Source: Mesorhizobium tamadayense (GTDB lineage: Bacteria; Pseudomonadota; Alphaproteobacteria; Rhizobiales; Rhizobiaceae). From it: a DNA stretch of 64,000 nt. Positions 17,586 through 26,905 of this stretch are shown piece after piece (position 1 is the first letter of the stretch; every line of letters starts with the position of its first letter). Both the position numbers and the translations under genes were made by a program. Where the stretch lies: NCBI RefSeq assembly GCF_003863365.1, contig NZ_RQXT01000008.1, forward strand, positions 115,380 through 179,379. The letters run 5' to 3'. The notes beneath the pieces were generated by a model. The model was not told the origin of the DNA. It made no database searches and was given only the letters and a program-made list of their open reading frames with translations.

Positions 17586-18326
17586 ATGCCGGTGCTTGAG
17601 GTTCGTCACGTTTCCAAGAATTTTGGGGCCATCCAGGCCCTGACCGACGTCAGCTTCCAGGTGGAGCGGGGTGAAGTCGTGGGTCTGATGGGCGACAACG
17701 GAGCCGGCAAGTCGACGATAGTCAAGACGGTGGCCGGGAATTTCCCGCCGAACGACGGCGAAATTGTCGTGGACGGCGAGGTTTGTCACTTCCACAAACC
17801 CGTCCAGGCCCGGGCCAAGGGGATAGAAGTCGTTTATCAGGACCTGGCGCTCGCCGATAATCTGACGGCCGCGCAGAACGTCTTTCTTGGCCGCGAGATG
17901 AAGAAGGGCTTCTGGCCCATCAGGGTGCTCGACAAGCAGGCTATGGTCGACCGCTCGGCAGCGCTGTTCAAGGAACTGAAATCGGAAACCCGGCCGCGCG
18001 ACCTCGTCAGGAAGATGTCGGGAGGGCAGCGCCAGGCGGTAGCCATCGCGCGGACCCGGCTTTCAAACGCCAAGCTGGTGCTGATGGACGAACCGACCGC
18101 CGCCATCTCCGTGCGCCAGGTGGCGGAGGTGCTCGAATTGATCCGGCGCCTCAAGGCGCAAGGGGTCGGCGTCATGTTGATCAGCCACCGCATGCCCGAC
18201 GTTTTCGCCGTGGCAGATCGTATTATAGTGCTCAGGCGAGGTTCGAAGGTTGCCGACAAGCAGACCGACAACACCTCGCCCGAGGAAATCACCGGACTGA
18301 TAACGGGGGCCATCCGTGGCGAATAG
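17586..18326 (+). CDS. Sugar ABC transporter ATP-binding protein, FrcA-like
   Basis: A 246-residue single-domain ATPase of the CUT2 sugar class. Walker A is MGDNGAGKST, the signature is KMSGGQRQAVAIART, and Walker B is LVLMDEPTAA. Most CUT2 ATPases (RbsA, XylG) have two fused domains; the single-domain form is that of FrcA, the rhizobial fructose importer. GGGGAGGA precedes the ATG. The permease start overlaps its end by 11 bases. Gene order here is ATPase-permease-binding protein, unlike frcBCA, so I do not assign the frc name; the sugar is not certain. Confidence 0.88.
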   Translation: MPVLEVRHVSKNFGAIQALTDVSFQVERGEVVGLMGDNGAGKSTIVKTVAGNFPPNDGEIVVDGEVCHFHKPVQARAKGIEVVYQDLALADNLTAAQNVFLGREMKKGFWPIRVLDKQAMVDRSAALFKELKSETRPRDLVRKMSGGQRQAVAIARTRLSNAKLVLMDEPTAAISVRQVAEVLELIRRLKAQGVGVMLISHRMPDVFAVADRIIVLRRGSKVADKQTDNTSPEEITGLITGAIRGE

Positions 18327-19443
18327 TGCTCGGCAGTCGGTTAGTGTTCGGGAGTCGGCCGGGGAAACCGGCCGGCCAGCCATGTCGGACTTCGTCCCGA
18401 CCAAGGAAAAGACGGGGCTGCAGCGTGTAGTTTCAAGTCAGCCGTTCTGGGTGACGATCGCGCTCATCGCTCTGGTCATGTTGATGACAGCCATGGAGCC
18501 GAGCTTCGGCACCTCCGAAAACGTCGCCAACGTCACGCGCAACTTCGCACCTTTCGGCCTCATGGCGCTCGGCATGACGGTGGTGATCATCACCGGCGGC
18601 ATCGATCTGTCGGTCGGCTCGATCATGGGCCTGGTGGCCATCGTCGCCGGGCTGTTCCTGACCTGGCACTATCCCTGGTACGTCGCCTTCGCAGTCGGCC
18701 TTTTCTCCGGCCTGGCCTGCGGGGCGGTCAACGGGTTCTTTGTCGCTTATGTCGGAATGCCGTCCTTTGTGGTCACCCTTGGCATGCTGTCCGTGGCGCG
18801 CTCGCTGGCGGTCGTGTTCTCGGCCAACCAGATGCTCTACCAGTTCGGCCCCGATGCTCCGATCGTGAAGGCGATCGGTCAGGCGAGATGGCCGCTGCAT
18901 GGGCCGCAGGACTGGGCACCGCACTGGATACCGGGATTGTCATCGCAGTTCTGGACCATGGTGGTCCTGGCCCTGATCGTCGGCTTCGTGTTCAATTTCA
19001 CGGCCTGGGCCCGGCATCTCTTCGCCATCGGCGGCAATGAGGAGGCGGCCCGGCTTACCGGCGTGCCGGTCGACTGGATCAAGTTCGAGGCCTATGTGTT
19101 CTCGGCTTTCACCGCTTCGCTCGCCTCGCTACTGCTCCTCGGCTACAACGGTTCGGCCATCAATGCCATGGGCCAGGGCTATGAGTTGCGCGTGATCGCC
19201 GCGACAGTCATTGGCGGAGCCAGCCTCATGGGCGGCGCCGGCACGGCGTTCGGCGCAATCATCGGTTCGGCCTTCCTCGAGGTGATCAGGAACGCACTGC
19301 TGATGGCCGGCATCGATTCAAATTGGCAGGGTGCCTTCGTCGGCGCCTTCATCGTTCTTGCGGTTCTTTTGGGCATGCAAACCGGCGGCAGATCGCTGCT
19401 CGCAGCGTCGCTGGCAGCCTTGATGCCCAAAAGAAGCCGCTAG
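18316..19443 (+). CDS. Sugar ABC transporter permease, FrcC/RbsC-like
   Basis: A 375-residue inner-membrane permease of the CUT2 class with about nine or ten hydrophobic helices. It carries the family hallmark VIITGGIDLSVGSIMGLVAIV and the cytoplasmic loop AIGGNEEAARLTGVPVDWIKF, followed by GGASLMGGAGT. GTG 18316 overlaps the end of the ATPase gene and gives a long hydrophilic N-terminus; a second possible start, ATG 18382, is closer to the first helix. It forms the channel of the importer with its two flanking genes. Confidence 0.9.
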   Translation: MANSARQSVSVRESAGETGRPAMSDFVPTKEKTGLQRVVSSQPFWVTIALIALVMLMTAMEPSFGTSENVANVTRNFAPFGLMALGMTVVIITGGIDLSVGSIMGLVAIVAGLFLTWHYPWYVAFAVGLFSGLACGAVNGFFVAYVGMPSFVVTLGMLSVARSLAVVFSANQMLYQFGPDAPIVKAIGQARWPLHGPQDWAPHWIPGLSSQFWTMVVLALIVGFVFNFTAWARHLFAIGGNEEAARLTGVPVDWIKFEAYVFSAFTASLASLLLLGYNGSAINAMGQGYELRVIAATVIGGASLMGGAGTAFGAIIGSAFLEVIRNALLMAGIDSNWQGAFVGAFIVLAVLLGMQTGGRSLLAASLAALMPKRSR

Positions 19444-19494
19444 AAACCCGCTGGCGGGAGGCCTGCGGGATCACACCAAGGAGGAGAACGTCCG

Positions 19495-20499
19495 ATGAAA
19501 AAACATCTGCTGACGGCGGCCGTGGCGCTTGGCGCAATGGTGCTCGCCGTTTCCGGTGCCCAGGCGAAATACACCTTCGCCCTGGTGCCGAAGAACATGA
19601 ACAATCCTTTCTTCGACCAGGCACGCGACGGCTGCAAGAAGGCCGAAGCCGAATCGAATGGCGCCGTGGAGTGCATGTATATCGGCCCCGGCGAGCATGG
19701 CGGCGGCGACGAGCAGGTACAGATCGTGCAGGACCTCGTGGCCAAGAAGGTGGACGGCATCGCCGTGTCGCCATCGAACGCCGCGGCGATGGCGGTTGCG
19801 CTGCAGGCCGCCAAGGAAGCCGGCATCCCGGTCCTCACCTGGGACTCCGACCTCCTGCCCGAGAACAAGGATCTTCGCGCCGCCTATATCGGCACGCACA
19901 ATTATGAGATCGGCGTGAACCTTGCCAAGCTTGCCATGCAGATCAAGCCCAAAGGCGGCACGGTCTGCATCCAGTCGGGCGGTGCGGCGGCGGCCAACCA
20001 CAATGAACGCATGCAGGGCATTCGCGATACGCTTTCGGGCACCAAATCGGCCGCCTCGCCCGGGGACCGGCTGACGGGCCAGAACGGCTGGACCGAAATC
20101 GAAGGCTGTCCGCTCTACACCAATGATGATTTCCCGCTTTCGGTGCAGCAGTTCGAGGACATCATGGGGAAAAACCCGAACCTCGACGCATTCATCCCAA
20201 CCGGCGGCTTCCCGCAGTTCATACCCGATGCCAACCGCGCTGCGGTAGCCCCGTACAAGGACAAGATCGCCTCGAAGGCGCTGGCCCTTGTCGTCGCCGA
20301 CACGCTTCCCGTGCAGATCGACCAGATGAAGGAAGGTCTCTCTCTTGGCCAGGTCGGCCAGCGGCCTTTCGAAATGGGCTACAAGACGATGATGGCATTG
20401 AAGGACATGAAGGACGGCAAGGCGCCGCCGGCTGACCCGACCTACACCGGCCTCGATGTCTGCACTCCGGAGACGGCGGACACCTGCGTCGCCAAATAG
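19495..20499 (+). CDS. Sugar ABC transporter substrate-binding protein, FrcB-like
   Basis: A 334-residue periplasmic binding protein (Peripla_BP_4 type). The signal peptide is MKKHLLTAAVALGAMVLAVSGAQA-like, cleaved before KYTF. The mature start FALVPKNMNNPFFDQARDGC and the hinge region DGIAVSPSNA are typical of monosaccharide receptors. Four cysteines probably form disulfides. Start has AAGGAGGA upstream. It is followed by a terminator and an SDR dehydrogenase, which hints that the ligand is a sugar, polyol or sugar acid oxidised by that enzyme; the ligand cannot be named from sequence. Confidence 0.9.
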   Translation: MKKHLLTAAVALGAMVLAVSGAQAKYTFALVPKNMNNPFFDQARDGCKKAEAESNGAVECMYIGPGEHGGGDEQVQIVQDLVAKKVDGIAVSPSNAAAMAVALQAAKEAGIPVLTWDSDLLPENKDLRAAYIGTHNYEIGVNLAKLAMQIKPKGGTVCIQSGGAAAANHNERMQGIRDTLSGTKSAASPGDRLTGQNGWTEIEGCPLYTNDDFPLSVQQFEDIMGKNPNLDAFIPTGGFPQFIPDANRAAVAPYKDKIASKALALVVADTLPVQIDQMKEGLSLGQVGQRPFEMGYKTMMALKDMKDGKAPPADPTYTGLDVCTPETADTCVAK

Positions 20500-20507
20500 T
20501 GCTCTAT

Positions 20508-20534
20508 GGGCGGGAGGAAAACTCCCGCCCTTTC
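20508..20534 (+). terminator. Rho-independent terminator/attenuator after the binding protein gene
   Basis: Nine-base perfect stem GGGCGGGAG / CTCCCGCCC with a five-base loop, then TTTC. The short U-tract suggests partial read-through into the SDR gene. Confidence 0.75.
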
Positions 20535-20589
20535 ATTGGAGCGAGATGCAGTTAGATTGAAGCGTTCTCATCTCGCTCCAGGGGTTTCA

Positions 20590-21339
20590 ATGTCGGAATT
20601 GTTCTCGCTCAAGGGCCGGGTCGCGTTGGTGACAGGTGCTTCGCGTGGCCTCGGCTTCGCGATGGCCAAGGCGCTTGCGGAAAACGGCGCAACGGTGATC
20701 GTCAATGCCCGCGGCATGGATGCCCTCTCCGCGGCGGCGCAAAAGATCGGCGCCGAAGCCCTGCCGTTCGATGTTGCCGACGCGGCGATCTCAAGGGCGG
20801 CGCTTGAGGGAATCGTCGAACGCCACGGCCGCCTCGATATCCTGATCAACAACGCCGGTATCCAGCATCGCAGCCCGTTGGTCGAATGGCAGGACGAGGA
20901 CTTCGACCGTGTGATTGCAGTCAACCTTTCGGCCTGCTTCCGCATGATGCGCGAGGCGGTGCGCCTGATGCTGCCGAACAAATTCGGGCGCATCATAAAC
21001 ACTGGATCGGTTGCAGCGATCCTTGGCCGTCCCACCATTCACGCCTATGTGGCGGCAAAGGCGGGGCTGCATGGACTGACACGCTCGACCGCCGCCGAGA
21101 TGGGTCGTCACGGCATCACCATCAACGCGATTGCCCCCGGCTATTTCGCCACCGAGCTCAATACCGCACTTACCAACGACGAGGCCTTCACCAAATGGGT
21201 CGAGGCGCGAACTCCTGCTGGCCGCTGGGCCCAACCTGAGGAACTCGGCGGAGCCGTGGTGTTTCTCGCGTCCAACGCTGCCGCCTACGTCAACGGACAT
21301 GTTTTGGCGGTCGACGGGGGGCTATCGGTCTCCCTCTGA
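20590..21339 (+). CDS. SDR-family oxidoreductase, gluconate 5-dehydrogenase-like
   Basis: A 249-residue classical short-chain dehydrogenase. The cofactor loop is TGASRGLGFAMA, the NNAG motif is in ILINNAGIQHRSP, and the catalytic residues are Ser (INTGSVAAI) and Tyr-x3-Lys (AYVAAKAGL). The IQHR stretch resembles IdnO/Gno gluconate 5-dehydrogenases. The start at MSELFSLKGR is clear; the open frame upstream covers the terminator. It follows the sugar ABC operon and probably oxidises the imported substrate or a derivative. Confidence 0.86.
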   Translation: MSELFSLKGRVALVTGASRGLGFAMAKALAENGATVIVNARGMDALSAAAQKIGAEALPFDVADAAISRAALEGIVERHGRLDILINNAGIQHRSPLVEWQDEDFDRVIAVNLSACFRMMREAVRLMLPNKFGRIINTGSVAAILGRPTIHAYVAAKAGLHGLTRSTAAEMGRHGITINAIAPGYFATELNTALTNDEAFTKWVEARTPAGRWAQPEELGGAVVFLASNAAAYVNGHVLAVDGGLSVSL

Positions 21340-21404
21340 CCTGCGAACCGCCTTCAACAGTGACAGCCAGACAACAACCGGTTAGTGGCGCCGGACGTGG
21401 CTGC

Positions 21405-21575
21405 CTAGATCAACCCTCTGCGCACAGTCAAATGCGTCACCGCCGTCACCAGGATTGCGCCGGTCATGAAATAGAGCGTGGCCACAATGTTGCCGTGGTG
21501 GAAGTAAATCCCTGCGAGAAGCAGGGCCATGGCCACCGCAAGAAAAGCAATGATGCGCGAGAAGTTATCGGGCAT
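21405..21575 (-). CDS. Small two-helix membrane protein
   Basis: A 56-residue open frame, MPDNFSRIIAFLAVAMALLL and onward, that encodes two hydrophobic helices separated by GIYFHHGN and ends in a basic TVRRGLI. Composition and hydrophobic pattern look real, but the ribosome binding site is weak and the family is not recognised. It lies 142 bases beyond the metallo-beta-lactamase gene on the same strand and could be part of that transcript or independent. Confidence 0.5.
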   Translation of the reverse strand: MPDNFSRIIAFLAVAMALLLAGIYFHHGNIVATLYFMTGAILVTAVTHLTVRRGLI

Positions 21576-21717
21576 AGAGACGAACCTATGCAAATAGGAT
21601 GGATGGCCGCCCTCAATCAGCCGTGCGCTCAATAGAGCGGTTTTCGATTTTCCGCAACCGGCATGATGTGGGACACTGACAGAACCCGCGCCTGGAGCGT
21701 GCCGGCGCCGACGCTCC

Positions 21718-23241
21718 CTATACCAAATCCACCTCGACCCAGAGCCCACCGGGGCCCCGAGCAGGGTCGCGCGGCGCGCTGCGCACCGCCAGGATCGAGC
21801 CGGACGGCGAAGCAAAAGCCGGTCTTCCATTTGCACCGGCCAGCCAGGAATCGTCGGCACGGATGACGCGGCCCTTGGTCTTGGCTTCGAGCGCGGCCAG
21901 GATCGGGTCATAGGGCATCTCGCCCCAATGCACCTTTACCGCATCCAGCTTGTTGGTTGGAATGAAGGCCGAGAGGTCCGGGCTTGTCATCAGGTCGAGC
22001 CCCTGTTTCTGCGGCGTGGCGTTCTGGCTGCCGTGATGAGCGACCTTGAGATAGACGGTGCGAGCGAGCAGATCGGCCGTGGTGACGGTCGCCTGCCCCA
22101 CCGGCCATTTCAGATCCTTCCAGCTCAGCCAGTTGCCGATCTGGGCGTCGCCCGGGAACAGGAATACCCGGCCGCTGTCGATGAACTCGAAGGCGAGCAC
22201 CAGGCTGGTGTTGTTGACGCCGCGGTCAAGCTGCAAGGCGAGGTCGGCGGCGATCGCCATCCAGTCGGCGTCGATGCGGCGCCATGACTGATCGCGGTCC
22301 TCCATCGGAGCCGCGCTGGAGACCGGCCCGGAATAATGCTTGCGGGTGAAAGCGTCGATATCGACGGCCGGATCGCTGCCCTTCTCGCCGTTCAGCGCCG
22401 CCGAGAGCGGTGTGCCGACATTGCGTTCGAAGGGGCTGAGCTCGTCGATATAAGTCGGATCATCGGCCTGGTTCATCTTGAGCCCGGATGAAAGCGCCCG
22501 CGCGAACGGCCCGCCGCTGGCGAGCGGGAACATCTCGCTCGCCTTTTCCTCCAGCCGAAGCGCCGCCTTGTCGCGCGGCGGACCAAGCACATAAATCCGG
22601 AGATTGGGCAGTTCCGCGATCGATTGCGGCGCCCCGCCGGGCTCGAAATAGGTGGGCGATGGTTTTGCGGATAGCTTTGCCGCGGCGTTGCGCGCCGAGC
22701 GCACTCTTTCGCCGGCTGCCCCGAACTGAAAGCCGAGCACGGCCTGCAGGCCGTCGCGCACGCGCTCCATATAGGGGTTGAGCCCCTGCATGCCGTCGAG
22801 CTTCTGGCTCGCGCCCTGCAACGCAGCCAGCGCCTGGCCCTTGAACTTATCGAGTTCCAAGGCTTCGGGGTCGGCCGGATCTTCGGTCCACGCCATCCAT
22901 ATGTCGCCAACGGAAAATTCCTTGAACAAGTCCTTTGCGGTCAGGAAGCCCGAAACATGATCCCAGTGCTCATGGGTGACGACGAGCACGTCGATCTTGC
23001 CGCCCGTCTCCTTCTTGAGGTCGGCAACGATGTCGGCGACCAGCGCCGGGCCGCCGGCGATCGAGACGTGGATGCCGCAGTCGATCAGCATCCGGAACGG
23101 CGAGCCGTCGGCTCTCGTGAAGGTGAGCAGGTGGCAGTCGCCGATGCCTTGGCAATAGTGCCGGACGGTAACCGAAGGCGCGCGTGCGGCGGGAGCCGCG
23201 GCTCGTCGAGGTCGCCTTGTTGCCGCTGGCTTCCTAGACAT
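21718..23241 (-). CDS. ComEC-like metallo-beta-lactamase fold hydrolase
   Basis: A 507-residue soluble protein. After a basic, Ala/Arg-rich N-terminus comes a metallo-beta-lactamase fold: HEHWDH at residues 90-95 (the HxHxDH metal site), later LFPGDAQIGNW and KVAHHGSQN. The pair GDA...HHGS is the signature of the ComEC/Rec2 hydrolase domain, here without any membrane channel. A ~200-residue insertion lies between the two halves. The ATG overlaps the end of the protease gene by eight bases, so the two are translationally coupled. Targets could be nucleic acid or a phosphoester. The substrate is unknown. Confidence 0.85.
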   Translation of the reverse strand: MSRKPAATRRPRRAAAPAARAPSVTVRHYCQGIGDCHLLTFTRADGSPFRMLIDCGIHVSIAGGPALVADIVADLKKETGGKIDVLVVTHEHWDHVSGFLTAKDLFKEFSVGDIWMAWTEDPADPEALELDKFKGQALAALQGASQKLDGMQGLNPYMERVRDGLQAVLGFQFGAAGERVRSARNAAAKLSAKPSPTYFEPGGAPQSIAELPNLRIYVLGPPRDKAALRLEEKASEMFPLASGGPFARALSSGLKMNQADDPTYIDELSPFERNVGTPLSAALNGEKGSDPAVDIDAFTRKHYSGPVSSAAPMEDRDQSWRRIDADWMAIAADLALQLDRGVNNTSLVLAFEFIDSGRVFLFPGDAQIGNWLSWKDLKWPVGQATVTTADLLARTVYLKVAHHGSQNATPQKQGLDLMTSPDLSAFIPTNKLDAVKVHWGEMPYDPILAALEAKTKGRVIRADDSWLAGANGRPAFASPSGSILAVRSAPRDPARGPGGLWVEVDLV

Positions 23242-26200
23242 GGTCGTCGTCTCCGTCGCTGGCGTGCAGAATGGCGAAGGGCTCGGAAGCCTCGCCGCCG
23301 AAATAGAGCGCCCGGAGCGGCGACAGATAGTTCGCGGTTACCGTCTGGGCCTGGCGCTTCTGCCGGTCCGTGCTGCCGGTGTTCTTGATGATCGCGTAGC
23401 GCATCTCCTCAAAGCCTTCGCGCGGGTCGATGATGATGGTGGCGCCGCCGCGGAACCAGAAGAAGCCGTCGCCCTTGTTGACGCCTTGCGGCGCCGGCGT
23501 GCCGTCGAAGGCGACGGGAAGCCGCTGCTGGATCACGGCGACAACCTCGACGCGGAACGAGCCGTCCGGCTCGACGCGCCGCGTCGGACGCACGCTGTAG
23601 ATGTCGAAGGTCGTCTCGCCCTTCTTCGGCTGGTGCATGACCGTGCCGTCCTCGTTGTAGCGCGGCAGGTCGGGCAGCAGGCCGAACTGCTTGTAGAGAT
23701 CGGGATCGGAAGCGAAGGCCCTGTGCATCGCCTTCCACAGCGCGTAGCGGTTCTTGTCGTTCAGGGCGAAGATCTCGGAGCGTTTCAGCTTCTGGTTCCA
23801 GCCGAGGTCGACCTTGGCAAGCAAGCCCTTCAGCCAGAGAGGCGAAGGATCTTCCGGCGCGCTCCAGGCAAGCGTCTCTTCCGAAATGGTGCGCACGTCG
23901 CGCGGCAGGAGCTTCCACTTGCGGAAGGATTCCAGGAACGCCAGGCGATAGTGCAGCGGATCGTCGGGATAGGCGTCGCGGTCGGCTGTGATCAGCGCCC
24001 GCAGGTATTCGCCGAAGGTGATGTCGACCGCCGGGCAATAGTCCAGCGCACGGATGCACATGGTCAGCATCTGTTTGGCGGTCTTGGCGACCTCGTCGGT
24101 AAGGCGCTCGACCAGGCCCGGATGCAAGGTGCCCGCCGGCAGGATGCCCGTGCCGCCGGTGGCAAGCTGGATCAGATCGTCGGTGCGGCGGTCGGCGATG
24201 GCGATGAACGCCTGGTAGACGGCGAAGACGAGGATGGAGCCGCGGTCATGCGCCTCGAACGTCTTGTCGTAGTCGAGGTTGGCCATGCCGGCGCCGCCAT
24301 ATTCGCGCAACGGCCCTGCCCTGCCGCTGCCCTCACCGAACTGCTTGGCGATGCCGGAGAGCAGCGAGGCCGCCGACACATCGCCCCTCGCCTTGCCGAT
24401 CTCGAAATTTACCAGCTCCTTCAGGGTAAAATGCTGGAACAGCGCGACGATGTCGGCAAAGGCCTCATGGAAGGCCGGGACGTCCGGGTTGGACGTTTCC
24501 TGGAAGCGGCGATGCAGCCCGTCGAGCAGCGCATGCGACATCTCGTGCGCGATGATGTCGCTGGACAGGCAGGAAAACACCGTCGTTCCGGGCGTGGTGA
24601 CGTCGCCCTCATTGCTGGTTGCCGGGAAATAGCCGAACAGCAACGCCTTCTTTTCAGGGCTGTAGTAGGCGTTCTCGGCGCGCAGTCCATGCGGATAGAT
24701 GCGCAGGCGCGGCACATAGTGGGCCTTCACCGTCATGTCTCCGGTGCGGCCGGGGTGTTGCGAATAATGCGGCGCCCATAGCGCCCGCCGCCCGAGCGCG
24801 CGCTCGAAATGGCCAATCGTGGTCATGGCGACCGCGTAGACCATCTGCTGGTGGAACTTCGGATTGCCCTCCGAAGGCGGCAGACCGTCCTGCGCCAAAA
24901 GCATCTTGTCGTTGAGGTCGACCGGATCGTAGACGCGGTCGGACGCCGGATCGACATCGACCACTTCGAGATATTCGCCGATCGGGCCCGGCAGCAGCGG
25001 CCTGTCGGCCGACGGCTCGTCGTCCCACGGAACCGAAATCGTCGCCTGGTAGACCGACACCGAGACCAATCGCTTGGCGACGGAAGGGTCGAGCGCGTAG
25101 ATGCGCAGGCGCCGCTGCGGCGGCGGTAGCGGACGCGGCTTGCGCTTGATCGGCGCCGGACTTGCGGCAGGGGCTGCGACCGGCACCGGCTTGGCGCCGG
25201 TCCTGCCCAGCAACCCTTCGAGAAAGGCCTTGAGCGGTCTCGACGGATTGCCTTCGTCGAGAGCGGCTTCGAGATAGCGATTGCGCGCCGCGGCCGAGAT
25301 CGTGTCCGGGTCTCCGTCCGGATCGGCGATTGCCTGGTCGACCGAAGCGGTGGTTTGCGCCATCTGCATCAGCTCCAGCCCCAGCATCCTTTGCCGTTGC
25401 AACGCCGCGGGCGACTGGACCGCAAGCGAATTGCCGCCGGTCAAGAGATCGAGCCAGCTCCAGGTGTAGGTCGCCGGCGCCAGCTTCTGCAGCAGGTTCT
25501 CCGCCGGCGGGGCGATCGCCAGCACGTCGAAGGCGCGCACCACCCCTTGCCCGATCTTCTCCAGCGTCTCGGCGGCGTTCATCTTCGGCGTCGATTTCTT
25601 CGCCGCCTTGAACATCGCGAAGCGGACAGCCTCGATGCGCATCCAGGGCTGCGAATAGGCCTTCACGACGTCCCAGTGCTCGGCCAGCCAAAGCGCGGCC
25701 GCGGCCGCGACCTGCGGCGTCGCCGCCGAGGTGCCGCTGCCGTCCATGTCGACGATCTTGGCGCAGTCGATCTCGGCCCAGGGCACGTTCGGTGTGTAGG
25801 CGCCGAGCGCCGTCTTCATCTTGGAAGCCGGCCCGTAATTGCCCTGCATGGTGCCGAAGTCGAGGCCGGCATAGGCGCGGCCGTCGCCCATCACGCCGCA
25901 TGCGGCCAGCACGCGATTGTAGCGGGCGGGATAGACGATGCTGCGCGGCGTGATGGTGAAATTGTTGCCGGCAGCGGTGACCATCACCAGGCCGTGGTCG
26001 TAGGCGAGGTTGACCGCGTCCACGAGAGCCTGCGAAGCGAGGCCGCCCATACTCATTGACAGCACCTGGGCGCCTTTCTGGCGCGCATAGTCGATGCCCT
26101 GCACCATCGTGCCCGTCGTCAGCCGGACCACCCAGTCGGCGATGCGGACCGGCAGGATTTTGGTCTGCGGGGCGCCGCCGACGAAATCGGTGAAGCCCGG

Positions 26201-26905
26201 CCAATGCGGCGACGTGCCGTCGAGCTTGTTGCCGGCAAGCAGACTGAGTGTGCCGGTGCCGTGGCCGCGATTGCTGGTGAGCGTACCGGCAGGCGCATGA
26301 TCGGTCGCGTTGTTCGGCCCGGTGCCGTCGTCGACGAAATTGCGCTGCTTGGCCGTGAGAAGGCCGGCCGGCAAGGTGCGGTGGCCAGGATCGAAGCCGG
26401 TATCGAGATGGGCAATGGTGATGTTGGCCTGCTTGGCGCCGACCTTGCTGCGGGCGGCGGCGAACTGGCTGAAGGATGGCCCGGCGTTCCAGGCAACCAC
26501 GCCAGGCACGGTCGCCTGCCTGCCGCCCGGGTCCTGGTCGTCGAAGGCGCAGACGGGGGCGGCGCTCGCCGCCATGCCGCGGTCGCCGCTGCTGTTCCTG
26601 TAGTCCCATTGCTGAACGATGTCGGGTTCGACCGCCAGGATATCGCCGCCGGTCGCAGCGAAATCTCCACCGCGGGCCACAAGTTCGTGGGCAGCGTCCC
26701 AGGGATTGTCCGAGTCCTCGGTCTTGGGGGAAAGCCGCAGCCACGTCGCGCCGCGGTCCGCCGCCGCCCCGAAGTCAGCGCCCGCAGCACCAGGCGGCAC
26801 GGTCAGGATCGGTTCGGCGTCGATTGCTCCGATACCAAGCGACCGCCTCCGGGCCGCGAGCCCGGCGCCGTCACCCCGAACCTTGACAAGGAGTCTCCTC
26901 GCCAT
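23234..26905 (-). CDS. Fusion protease: S8 subtilisin-like domain plus HExxH zinc-protease-like domain
   Basis: A 1,223-residue protein with two protease modules. Residues ~135-410 form a subtilisin-type S8 domain with the whole catalytic triad: D168 (IAHLDTG), H215 (RGHGTG) and S393 (GTSAATP), plus oxyanion Asn in AAGNNF. After a Pro-rich linker (~570-600), residues ~600-1200 contain HEMSH (787-791) and a downstream HEAFAD (Glu 814), the arrangement of thermolysin-like gluzincins. There is no signal peptide. The start ATG 26905 has a perfect GAGGAGG site. A TGTGA-N6-TCACA site lies 190 bases upstream. It is cotranscribed with the MBL gene. Substrate and activation are unknown. Confidence 0.88.
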   Translation of the reverse strand: MARRLLVKVRGDGAGLAARRRSLGIGAIDAEPILTVPPGAAGADFGAAADRGATWLRLSPKTEDSDNPWDAAHELVARGGDFAATGGDILAVEPDIVQQWDYRNSSGDRGMAASAAPVCAFDDQDPGGRQATVPGVVAWNAGPSFSQFAAARSKVGAKQANITIAHLDTGFDPGHRTLPAGLLTAKQRNFVDDGTGPNNATDHAPAGTLTSNRGHGTGTLSLLAGNKLDGTSPHWPGFTDFVGGAPQTKILPVRIADWVVRLTTGTMVQGIDYARQKGAQVLSMSMGGLASQALVDAVNLAYDHGLVMVTAAGNNFTITPRSIVYPARYNRVLAACGVMGDGRAYAGLDFGTMQGNYGPASKMKTALGAYTPNVPWAEIDCAKIVDMDGSGTSAATPQVAAAAALWLAEHWDVVKAYSQPWMRIEAVRFAMFKAAKKSTPKMNAAETLEKIGQGVVRAFDVLAIAPPAENLLQKLAPATYTWSWLDLLTGGNSLAVQSPAALQRQRMLGLELMQMAQTTASVDQAIADPDGDPDTISAAARNRYLEAALDEGNPSRPLKAFLEGLLGRTGAKPVPVAAPAASPAPIKRKPRPLPPPQRRLRIYALDPSVAKRLVSVSVYQATISVPWDDEPSADRPLLPGPIGEYLEVVDVDPASDRVYDPVDLNDKMLLAQDGLPPSEGNPKFHQQMVYAVAMTTIGHFERALGRRALWAPHYSQHPGRTGDMTVKAHYVPRLRIYPHGLRAENAYYSPEKKALLFGYFPATSNEGDVTTPGTTVFSCLSSDIIAHEMSHALLDGLHRRFQETSNPDVPAFHEAFADIVALFQHFTLKELVNFEIGKARGDVSAASLLSGIAKQFGEGSGRAGPLREYGGAGMANLDYDKTFEAHDRGSILVFAVYQAFIAIADRRTDDLIQLATGGTGILPAGTLHPGLVERLTDEVAKTAKQMLTMCIRALDYCPAVDITFGEYLRALITADRDAYPDDPLHYRLAFLESFRKWKLLPRDVRTISEETLAWSAPEDPSPLWLKGLLAKVDLGWNQKLKRSEIFALNDKNRYALWKAMHRAFASDPDLYKQFGLLPDLPRYNEDGTVMHQPKKGETTFDIYSVRPTRRVEPDGSFRVEVVAVIQQRLPVAFDGTPAPQGVNKGDGFFWFRGGATIIIDPREGFEEMRYAIIKNTGSTDRQKRQAQTVTANYLSPLRALYFGGEASEPFAILHASDGDDDHV

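Noticed and set aside
23240..24781. Long open frame antisense to the fusion protease
   Set aside because: Shadow frame of a GC-rich gene; no start signal and no recognisable domain.
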